From Flavobacteriales bacterium (GTDB taxonomy: Bacteria > Bacteroidota > Bacteroidia > Flavobacteriales > BACL11), in contig NYTT01000078.1 in the NCBI GenBank assembly GCA_002683775.1, positions 1 to 23,763 of the forward strand: a stretch of DNA of 23,763 nt. The letters run 5' to 3'. The notes beneath the pieces were generated by a model. That model ran no database searches, had not been told where the DNA came from, and saw only the letters and a list, made by a program, of their open reading frames with translations. Made by a program: the position numbers and the translations under genes. Positions 17,447 to 23,763 of the stretch are shown piece by piece. Every line of letters begins with the position of its first letter. Within the stretch, counting starts at the first letter, position 1.

Positions 17447-18937
17447 TTGAAAAAAAATAAAAGAAAAGTATCTGTAATAGGATCAGGAATTGGAGGTCTA
17501 GCTATAGCTGTTAGATTAGCTGTAAATGGATTTGATGTTAAAGTTTTTGATTCTAACAATCAACCTGGAGGTAAAGCAGTAGAGTTTTCTGTCAATGGCT
17601 TTCGTTTTGATAAAGGACCTTCCTTACTTACTATGCCTGAGAAAATAGATGAACTTTTCTATATTGCTGGTAAAAATCCTGCTGATTATATTAGTTACTC
17701 AAAAATGAATGAGAACTGCAGATATTTTTTTGAAGATGGTAATGTTATAAAGGGATATGCAAATCCGAAGCAATTTGCAAATGAGTTACATAAAAAAGAA
17801 AATGTACCTAGAAATAAAACCCTTAGGTTTTTAAGAAGAAATGAGTTTATTTTTAACTCAACAAATTATCTATTTCTAGAAAAATCTCTTCACAAGCTTA
17901 AAACGTATCTTTCATTTAGAGTTATACTTTCTGCTTTAAAGATCCCATGGCTTAATCTATTTTCTTCAATGCATACTGTTAATAGTAATACGTTTTCTAA
18001 TCCAAAAATTGTTCAAATTTTTAATAGATACGCAACATATAACGGCTCAAATCCATATCAAGCTCCAGCAGTATTAAACAGTATTACTGCACTCGAGTTT
18101 AAAGATGGCGCCTTTTTTGCCGACAAAGGGATGAGTTCTATAGCAAAAGCAATTTATAAACTAGCTAAAGAAATTGGTGTTAAGTTCTATTTTAATTCAG
18201 AAGTTGATAAAATAAAAGTTGGTAATGGAAAAGTTGAAGGTATTATCGTTGGCAATAAAGTAATAGCTTCAGATATTGTTGTGTGTAATACAGATATACA
18301 TTATGTGTACAATAAATTATTGTCTAAAGAATTCAATGTTCGCTACAGAAATAATCAAGAAAGATCATCATCTGCAATAATTTTTTATTGGGGAGTTAAT
18401 AAAATTTTTAATCAACTACAAATCCATAATATACTTTTCTCTAAAGATTATAAATCTGAATTTGATTTTATCAAAGAAGGAAAGAAGATTTATTCAGACC
18501 CTACTATTTATATTAATGTTACTTCAAAAAAAATAAAATCTGACGCTCCAAAAGATTCTGAAAATTGGTTTGTTATGATTAATGTTCCACATGACAATAG
18601 TCAAGACTGGGACAAAATAATTAAACAAACCAGAATACAAATTATTAATAAAATTAACAGAGTTTTGAAAACTAGTGTTGAGGATTATATTATTTGTGAG
18701 AGTGTTGTAGATCCAAGAAGTATAGAAATTGAATCTCATTCTTTTAAGGGAGCTTTATATGGAACATCTTCGAATACTAAAAAGTCAGCTTTTTTTCGTC
18801 ATCCAAATTTTTCTAAAGACATAAAAGGTTTGTATTTTTGCGGTGGGAGTGTGCATCCGGGTGGTGGAATTCCACTAGTTCTCTCATCAGCGAAAATTGT
18901 TGAAGAGTTAATAAAATCAGATTGTGAAAGAAAATAA
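17447..18937 (+). CDS. crtD: CrtI-family carotenoid desaturase, probably CrtD (1-hydroxycarotenoid 3,4-desaturase)
   Basis: 496 residues of the phytoene-desaturase-like flavoenzyme family. N-terminal FAD motif GSGIGGLAIA (12-21), then PGGKAVEF, RFDKGPSLLTMPEKIDELF (53-71), and a C-terminal LYFCGGSVHPGGGIPLVLSSAKI segment that closes the FAD site. The N-terminal third (GPSLLTMP, DELF..AGKNPADY, YFFEDG) looks more like flavobacterial 3,4-desaturases acting on 1'-hydroxylated carotenoids than like primary phytoene desaturases. The adjacent hydratase gene, whose product would be its substrate, supports this. A primary CrtI role cannot be excluded from sequence alone. The start is TTG, with the lysC TAA in the same frame five codons upstream and no alternative ATG nearby. 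It overlaps the next gene by 14 bases. Confidence 0.8.
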   Translation: MKKNKRKVSVIGSGIGGLAIAVRLAVNGFDVKVFDSNNQPGGKAVEFSVNGFRFDKGPSLLTMPEKIDELFYIAGKNPADYISYSKMNENCRYFFEDGNVIKGYANPKQFANELHKKENVPRNKTLRFLRRNEFIFNSTNYLFLEKSLHKLKTYLSFRVILSALKIPWLNLFSSMHTVNSNTFSNPKIVQIFNRYATYNGSNPYQAPAVLNSITALEFKDGAFFADKGMSSIAKAIYKLAKEIGVKFYFNSEVDKIKVGNGKVEGIIVGNKVIASDIVVCNTDIHYVYNKLLSKEFNVRYRNNQERSSSAIIFYWGVNKIFNQLQIHNILFSKDYKSEFDFIKEGKKIYSDPTIYINVTSKKIKSDAPKDSENWFVMINVPHDNSQDWDKIIKQTRIQIINKINRVLKTSVEDYIICESVVDPRSIEIESHSFKGALYGTSSNTKKSAFFRHPNFSKDIKGLYFCGGSVHPGGGIPLVLSSAKIVEELIKSDCERK

Positions 18938-19565
18938 AGTCAAAATAGCAATATTTTTAATGTTTTTTCTAAACATTATCGGCTCATTTGGTTTGTTTTT
19001 TGATGAAATTGAAAACTTAATTCTATTTCTTTCACCTATTAATCTTTTAATTCTTTTAGTATTATTTTACTGGGCTAATGGTTACAGAAAGAAAAGTTTT
19101 ATATTCACTCTGACTTTAATCTTTTTATTTGGATTTTTAGTTGAATTAATAGGTGTTCATTATAAATTTATTTTTGGAGATTATTCATATGGCAATGCCC
19201 TTGGTCTTAAAATTTTCCAAACACCATTAATTATTGGAGTTAACTGGATTAATCTCTCATTAGCATGCTTTGGAATTAGTTCATTTTTCGTTAGAAATAA
19301 TTTTTTAGTTGCTTTAATTGCATCAATTCTAATGGTTTTGACAGATTTTATAATTGAACCTCTTTCTGGACTGCTTGATTTTTGGTACTGGAGTGGTAAT
19401 CAGATACCTTTACAAAACTATATTGGATGGTTTTTTGTCTCATTTTTAATTCAATTATTTCTTATTAGATCAAAAGTTGAATTAAAATTACAGCTTTGTT
19501 TTGCTTTACTTATTTCTCAAATCATATTTTTTCTTATTCAGTATATTAATCATGGGCTTTTTTGA
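18924..19565 (+). CDS. cruF: CruF-like carotenoid 1',2'-hydratase (DUF422 membrane protein)
   Basis: 213 residues with about seven hydrophobic helices. Family marks of the Carot_biosyn/DUF422 group are visible: GFLVELIGVHYKFIFGDYSYGNALG (about 71-95), an acidic/aromatic motif after the second or third helix; PLIIGVNWI (about 101-109); and the LTDFIIEPLSG...WYW segment (about 139-157). CruF-type enzymes add water across the 1',2' end of acyclic psi-ends, for example in gamma-carotene, in the saproxanthin/myxol and bacterioruberin pathways. The GTG start overlaps the desaturase end by 14 bases. The first ATG in frame (18960) would cut into helix 1, so GTG is preferred. The end overlaps the cyclase gene by 14 bases, implying coupled translation. 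Confidence 0.78.
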   Translation: MKENKVKIAIFLMFFLNIIGSFGLFFDEIENLILFLSPINLLILLVLFYWANGYRKKSFIFTLTLIFLFGFLVELIGVHYKFIFGDYSYGNALGLKIFQTPLIIGVNWINLSLACFGISSFFVRNNFLVALIASILMVLTDFIIEPLSGLLDFWYWSGNQIPLQNYIGWFFVSFLIQLFLIRSKVELKLQLCFALLISQIIFFLIQYINHGLF

Positions 19566-20253
19566 AGATAAATATTTTTATTTTATTGTATTATTTGTTA
19601 CTGCAATATATCCATTGGTTCAATCTTTTGAAAGAAGATTAAAATTTTACAGATCATGGATATATTTATTGCCTTCACTTTTTGTAATGATGTTAATACA
19701 TATTCCAATCGACATTCTTTTTACTAAAATTGGAATATGGGAATTTAATAATGAATTAATTTATGGGATTTTTATCTTTAACCTTCCAATAGAAGAGTGG
19801 TTATTTTTTATGATAATTCCATTTTCTTGCATATTTATTTATCAGGTTTTAAGGTATTTTTTTACAATTCCAAAGCCTTCTAAAGAAATCTTTAGAATAA
19901 CATTTTTTTTTGGTGTTACATTAATGCTACTTGCTTTATATTTTTATGATCACATCTATACATCTGTCTATTTTGGCATACTAGGTTTAAGTTTAATTAT
20001 TATTAATACTATTAAGCCTATATGGTGGAGTGATTTTTTATTTATGTACGCTGTATCATTAATTCCATTTCTTCTTATCAATGGATTATTAACAGGTAGT
20101 TTTACAAATCAAGCAGCTGTAATATATAACGAAGCTGAGATTATTGGGCTAAGAATTTTGAATATTCCTGTTGAAGATACTATTTATTCGTTCGAAATAT
20201 TACTTACTACAGTTTGGTGTTACGAATATTTTAAAAAGAAATTTTCTTTCTAG
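19552..20253 (+). CDS. crtY: Fused CrtYcd-type lycopene cyclase
   Basis: 233 residues, seven or eight hydrophobic helices arranged as two tandem copies of the CarR-type lycopene cyclase domain. Copy one carries GIW and LPIEEWLFF (78-86); copy two carries the matching IPVEDTIYSF (205-214). The paired P-x-E-(E/D) motifs are the family's expected catalytic residues. In actinomycetes the two halves are separate CrtYc and CrtYd; in Bacteroidota and fungi they are fused, as here. It cyclises the psi-ends of lycopene to beta-rings. I placed the start at the ATG at 19552: an in-frame TTG at 19501 would add 17 residues inside the cruF coding region and lengthen the overlap from 14 to 65 bases. It is the last gene of the carotenoid unit. 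Confidence 0.85.
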   Translation: MGFFEDKYFYFIVLFVTAIYPLVQSFERRLKFYRSWIYLLPSLFVMMLIHIPIDILFTKIGIWEFNNELIYGIFIFNLPIEEWLFFMIIPFSCIFIYQVLRYFFTIPKPSKEIFRITFFFGVTLMLLALYFYDHIYTSVYFGILGLSLIIINTIKPIWWSDFLFMYAVSLIPFLLINGLLTGSFTNQAAVIYNEAEIIGLRILNIPVEDTIYSFEILLTTVWCYEYFKKKFSF

Positions 20254-20303
20254 TTGTGAATTAAGTTAATTAATTGCTAGTATCTTCATGCCTCTTTTTT
20301 AAT

Positions 20304-20311
20304 TATATTTG
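20304..20311 (+). promoter_or_regulatory. -7 promoter element of the 591-residue unknown gene
   Basis: TATATTTG matches the Bacteroidota -7 consensus TAnnTTTG exactly and lies 17 bases before the ATG at 20329, in the 75-base gap after the cyclase gene. The expected -33 TTG is not at the usual distance (nearest TTG at 20274-20276, a 27-base spacer). The leader would be only about 12 bases. Confidence 0.5.
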
Positions 20312-20328
20312 CAGATTATAAAATTAAA

Positions 20329-22104
20329 ATGAATTCTCAACACACTTTTTTTATTCCAGTCATGGGAACTGCATTCACTGCTGATTCACCCTTGAAGGTA
20401 GCTCATTATGGTATCAACACTGTTATTGCATTAGCTGATGATGTTCTGTTAGAAAGACTTAGGAAGTACTACAGTGAATTATATAATATTTATTACTCTG
20501 AAATAAATAATAATACTAAAGATTATAGAGCTGATCGTATCACCTCATATCTAAATTTAGTGAATGAAATTGTTTGCAAAAAATATGATGAGTTTGTTTT
20601 CACCACAAAAGAAAAATTTGAGGATATTAAGAAATATTTCTCAATGCTACCAGAACGTAGCGAAGTGAAGATGGAATTTAATAAAATTATAAGTGAATCT
20701 TTTAGTTTTGAGGATTTATCAAAATGGCTAAAGGATAATCTTTCTATGGGCAGTATTGATGTAAATATTATGACTAAGGTTGATAAAGTCAATTATTTTA
20801 AAAAGGATAAATTACCTTCTGAATTTAATGATGCGCATGCTGGATTAAGAGGTTATGCAAGATCAAATTTAGCTTCTTCAGTTATTTTTTCTGCAGGTAT
20901 GAATCCAAGATTATACGGTTACATCTCCAATTTCAACGATTTTTTTCCACTTAAGAATGGCTATATTAAGAAAAAAATAATTTTAAAAGTATCCGATTTT
21001 CGTTCTGCTGTTATTCAAGGTAAGTTTTTAGCAAAAAAAGGGCTATGGGTGTCTGAGTATCGTATTGAATCAGGTTTAAATTGTGGCGGCCATGCTTTTG
21101 CGACTGATGGATATTTAATGGGGCCAATTTTAGCTGAGTTTCGTGATAAGAGACAAGAGTTAATTGACGAAACATATGCAGTTTGCAAATCTGCTTTACA
21201 GACTGCAGGTAAAGTAGTTCCTGATAACCAACTTTTAGTTAAGATAACTGCTCAAGGTGGTGTTGCAACTTCTGAAGAACATAATTTTTTAATAGATCAT
21301 TATAATTTAGATGTTGTTGGATGGGGGACACCTTTTCTTCTTGTTCCTGAAGCAACAACTGTTGATAGTAAAACTAGAAAACAGTTACAAGAGGCCAAAG
21401 AAAAAGATTTGTATCTAAGTAATATATCTCCACTAGGTGTCCCATTTAACACTTTGAAAAACTCAACTAAAGACATAGAAAAATTTGAAAAGATTAAAGA
21501 AGGAAGACCTGGAAGTCCTTGTCCTAGAAAGTTTTTAGCTTTAAGTAATGAATATGGTACTGAAGGAGTCTGTACAGCATCAAGATTGTTTCAGAAGAAT
21601 AAAATTGAAGAATTAGGTGTTTCTGAAGACATTACTGACAAAGCATGTTTATGTATGGGGCTTGCTGCTACAGCAGTTATTAATTATGATGTTAATACAA
21701 GAGAAAGTAAAGGGGTGTCAATCTGTCCAGGGCCAAATATGGCTTATTTTTCAAAAGAGTTAACTTTATCTGAAATGGCACATCATATTTATAATGATGC
21801 AAAAGGGATTGTAAGATTTGATCGTCCAAACATGTTTGTTAATGAATTGTCAATGTATTTAAAACTGCTTTCTGAGAAAATAGAAGAAAATAAACTAAGT
21901 TGGGGTAGGGCATCTGAAAAAAAACTAACTAATTTTGCTGACAATTTAAATAACGGTATTAATTATTATCTAGAAATGTTTAATTCAGTTGATAATACTT
22001 TTAATGATATTAAAAAATCAGTTTTAGATTCACTTGATTCTGCTATGCATCATATGCATGACATGCGAAATGACATATCAGACCTTATCAAGAAAAATCA
22101 TTAG
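20329..22104 (+). CDS. Conserved protein of unknown function, cysteine-rich, possibly a TIM-barrel enzyme
   Basis: 591 residues, no signal peptide or membrane helix, so cytoplasmic. I recognise it as resembling an uncharacterised family found in Bacteroidota and other phyla but know no assigned function. Its dense motifs look enzymatic: FIPVMGTAFT at the N-terminus, GSIDVNIMTKVD (141-152), FSAGMNPRLYGY (187-198), RIESGLNCGGHAFATDGYLMGP (245-266), ITAQGGVATSEEH (306-318), GWGTPFLLVPE (331-341), SPLGVPFN (367-374), RPGSPCP (393-399), CLCMGLA and SICPGPN. Cysteines 398, 415, 440, 442 and 466 cluster in the last third and could bind iron-sulfur or zinc. The QGG/TSEEH segment recalls phosphate-binding turns of FMN barrels; both ideas are inference. 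The last 60 residues are helical with a His/Met-rich stretch (HHMHDM, 574-579). It has its own likely promoter and ends in a 17-base tail overlap with the dehydrogenase gene. Confidence 0.85.
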   Translation: MNSQHTFFIPVMGTAFTADSPLKVAHYGINTVIALADDVLLERLRKYYSELYNIYYSEINNNTKDYRADRITSYLNLVNEIVCKKYDEFVFTTKEKFEDIKKYFSMLPERSEVKMEFNKIISESFSFEDLSKWLKDNLSMGSIDVNIMTKVDKVNYFKKDKLPSEFNDAHAGLRGYARSNLASSVIFSAGMNPRLYGYISNFNDFFPLKNGYIKKKIILKVSDFRSAVIQGKFLAKKGLWVSEYRIESGLNCGGHAFATDGYLMGPILAEFRDKRQELIDETYAVCKSALQTAGKVVPDNQLLVKITAQGGVATSEEHNFLIDHYNLDVVGWGTPFLLVPEATTVDSKTRKQLQEAKEKDLYLSNISPLGVPFNTLKNSTKDIEKFEKIKEGRPGSPCPRKFLALSNEYGTEGVCTASRLFQKNKIEELGVSEDITDKACLCMGLAATAVINYDVNTRESKGVSICPGPNMAYFSKELTLSEMAHHIYNDAKGIVRFDRPNMFVNELSMYLKLLSEKIEENKLSWGRASEKKLTNFADNLNNGINYYLEMFNSVDNTFNDIKKSVLDSLDSAMHHMHDMRNDISDLIKKNH

Positions 22105-23014
22105 AAATTTTCTGAAATAATATTTTAGCGATTTTTATATTACTCTCATGCGTCCAGCCTGCGATATGAGGACTAAGTATTACTTTTGAGCAATTCGTTA
22201 GATATTGTAGATTTTTTTCTTTACGATTTTTTTTCAGGTTTTCAAAAGAGATATTTTCATATTCTAATACGTCTAAACATGCTCCTTGAATTTTACCGCT
22301 TTTTAATGATTTTACCAGATGTTCTGTATTTACACACTTTCCTCTAGCAGTATTTATTAGGTAGATGTTTTTTTTAAAATTATTTATATACTTATTATTG
22401 ATCAAATGTGATGTTTCCTTTGTTAAAGGGGTATGTATGCTTAGAATATCAGCATTATCAAAAATATATTTCATACTAGATTCAAAAGGATAATCAACAA
22501 GATATTTATCATAAGTGAGAATATTAACTCCAAATCCCTCTATTAGTCTGGAAAATGCAGAACCATTGTTGCCATAGCCAATAATTGCTACAGTTTTCCC
22601 TGATAGTTCAGTTCCACGATTTGATTCTCTGTTCCAATATCCAGATCTAATCTCAGTATCTGCCTGTCGTAGATTGTTAAATAGTGATAAAATCATACCC
22701 AATGCATGTTCAGCTACAGCTTGTCTATTACCTTCAGAAGCGTTGTAGCATTTTATTCTTTGTTTTTTTGCGAAGTCTACGTCTATATTTTCTAATCCAC
22801 TTCCTGCTCTAGCAATAAATTTAAGATTTTTTGCTTTTTTAATAAAATTCTCGTCTATGATAAATTTACTTCTTATAATAATTCCATTATATTTTTCAAT
22901 TATGGTTTCGATTTGCAACTTACTCAAATCAAATGCCGTTTCACATTCATGATTATTTTTTTCTAGCTCTTTTTTTAAAAGAGGATGAACGATATCAATA
23001 AAAAGAATTTTCAT
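22088..23014 (-). CDS. D-2-hydroxyacid dehydrogenase (phosphoglycerate-dehydrogenase-like)
   Basis: 308 residues in the D-isomer 2-hydroxyacid dehydrogenase fold. The nucleotide-binding GYGNNG lies at 146-151, followed by an acidic Asp169 at the end of beta-2, which favours NAD over NADP. The catalytic set is Arg224 in NTARG, an acid in LDVLEYE (Glu251 or Glu253) and His283 in SPHIAGWT. The substrate-side RAGSGLENID (69-78) is typical of short SerA-like enzymes. It lacks the C-terminal ACT domain of long SerA, so it may be 3-phosphoglycerate dehydrogenase or another 2-ketoacid reductase; the sequence does not decide. One base separates it from the mgtE stop, so the two are co-transcribed. Its 3' end overlaps the convergent unknown gene by 17 bases. 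Confidence 0.88.
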   Translation of the reverse strand: MKILFIDIVHPLLKKELEKNNHECETAFDLSKLQIETIIEKYNGIIIRSKFIIDENFIKKAKNLKFIARAGSGLENIDVDFAKKQRIKCYNASEGNRQAVAEHALGMILSLFNNLRQADTEIRSGYWNRESNRGTELSGKTVAIIGYGNNGSAFSRLIEGFGVNILTYDKYLVDYPFESSMKYIFDNADILSIHTPLTKETSHLINNKYINNFKKNIYLINTARGKCVNTEHLVKSLKSGKIQGACLDVLEYENISFENLKKNRKEKNLQYLTNCSKVILSPHIAGWTHESNIKIAKILFQKISNDFS

Positions 23015-23015
23015 T

Positions 23016-23763
23016 TTACAAGATTGCTTGTCCGATGTAGAAATATATAAATAATCCTAAGACATCATTAATTGTTGTAATAAAAGGACCAGTAGCTAAA
23101 GCGGGATCGATATTGTATTTTTCTAAAGTTAATGGTATAAGTGTTCCAAAAATAGCAGCAAATACTATTACAGCTAATAATGAAATGCTGACTGTTGCAC
23201 TAAGTAAAATTCCATATCCAAGAACTAATGAAGATCCTAATATAATGACCGAGCAAATTATACCGTTTAGAAGGCCTACAAAAAGTTCTTTTAACAATTT
23301 TTGAAAAATATTTTCCATTTTCAAAGACTCATTTGCTAAACCTTGAACAACAATTGCAGCAGATTGAACACCTACATTTCCTCCCATTGCTGCAATAAGT
23401 GGGATAAAAAATGCTAACTCGAAATTTTGCCTAAGATCAAATAACCCAATTATTCCTGCACCTAAAATTCCTCCAAACATTCCAATTAATAGCCATGGTA
23501 ACCGCGCTTTGGTTAGCGTCAAAATAGTATCACTACTTTCGACATCTTCAGAGATACCACTAGCTAATTGGTAATCTTTTTCAGCCTCTTCTTTAGCAAC
23601 ATCCATGATATCATCAAATGTTATTCTGCCAATTAGCTTTCCAATATTGTTAATTACTGGGATAGTTACCAGATTGTATTTCTGCATCATATTTGCAACA
23701 TTCTCATTATTTTCTAAACAATGAACAGAGATAATATTATCATTCATTATATCTTTAATGGCG
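23016..23763 (-). CDS. mgtE: Magnesium transporter MgtE, 5' end off window
   Basis: The frame stays open to the window edge (AIKDIM precedes the internal ATG at 23747), so the start lies beyond the window. The visible part covers the end of the CBS pair (SVHCLENNENVANMMQKYNLVTIPVIN and GRITFDDIMDVAKEEAEKD) and the whole membrane domain with five helices. The pore-lining signature GGNVGVQSAA is followed by the late NDVLGLFIYF helix. MgtE is a homodimeric magnesium channel gated by cytosolic magnesium through its CBS and N-terminal domains. The missing part should be the MgtE_N domain and the first CBS. It is followed after one base by the dehydrogenase gene. Confidence 0.95.
   Translation of the reverse strand, partial: AIKDIMNDNIISVHCLENNENVANMMQKYNLVTIPVINNIGKLIGRITFDDIMDVAKEEAEKDYQLASGISEDVESSDTILTLTKARLPWLLIGMFGGILGAGIIGLFDLRQNFELAFFIPLIAAMGGNVGVQSAAIVVQGLANESLKMENIFQKLLKELFVGLLNGIICSVIILGSSLVLGYGILLSATVSISLLAVIVFAAIFGTLIPLTLEKYNIDPALATGPFITTINDVLGLFIYFYIGQAIL

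Noticed and set aside
19501..19551. Upstream TTG extension of the lycopene cyclase
   Set aside because: The extra 17 residues lie deep in cruF and precede a good ATG at 19552 that gives the usual family length.
1..23763. Mobile element, phage, CRISPR array or defence system
   Set aside because: No direct repeats, terminal inverted repeats, integrase, transposase or cas-like protein was seen; gene content is housekeeping apart from the unknown gene and pigment module.

Overview
The window is 23.8 kb of AT-rich DNA (about 30% GC by eye, not computed). It is almost wall-to-wall coding and reads as a chromosome segment of a free-living Bacteroidota bacterium, most likely a marine Flavobacteriales. 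Four things support this: the protein sequences; the block purH-mreB-mreC-mreD-mrdA-rodA, which as I recall is a common flavobacterial arrangement; starts with A-rich leaders instead of Shine-Dalgarno sequences; and TAnnTTTG-type -7 promoter elements. I saw no insertion sequence, phage gene, CRISPR array, tRNA or rRNA, and no stretch over 300 bases lacks a gene.

Layout. 1-4507 (+): an envelope-biogenesis run with a TPR protein (5' end off the window), the LPS-export lipoprotein LptC, a CNNM/CorC-type membrane protein, and a PpiD-like periplasmic folding factor. 4513-11469 (-): purH followed by the complete elongasome set mreB, mreC, mreD, mrdA (PBP2) and rodA, with 4-8 bp gene overlaps. 11564-16096 (-): a phosphofructokinase with PPi-dependent-type motifs directly abutting mfd. 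16184-20253 (+): aspartate kinase, then three carotenoid genes: a CrtI-family desaturase (probably CrtD), a CruF-like hydratase and a fused CrtYcd-type lycopene cyclase. 20329-22104 (+): a 591-residue conserved protein of unknown function. 22088-23763 (-): mgtE (5' end off the window) and a D-2-hydroxyacid dehydrogenase, overlapping the unknown gene tail to tail.

How the genes work together. The two left blocks build and shape the cell envelope: LPS transport, outer-membrane protein folding and lateral-wall peptidoglycan synthesis. The carotenoid trio, if read correctly, makes monocyclic hydroxylated carotenoids of the saproxanthin/myxol kind from lycopene. The phytoene synthase, a first desaturase and the ring hydroxylase would have to lie elsewhere.

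Points for a second look: a one-base frameshift in a T-run near the end of the TPR gene; the cysteine-rich unknown protein; the PPi-type phosphofructokinase; two gene pairs (pfp-mfd, lysC-crtD) that share one frame across a TAA and restart at TTG; and lysC packed against pigment genes. I found no wholly new multi-gene system; the 591-residue protein is the best candidate for undescribed biology.
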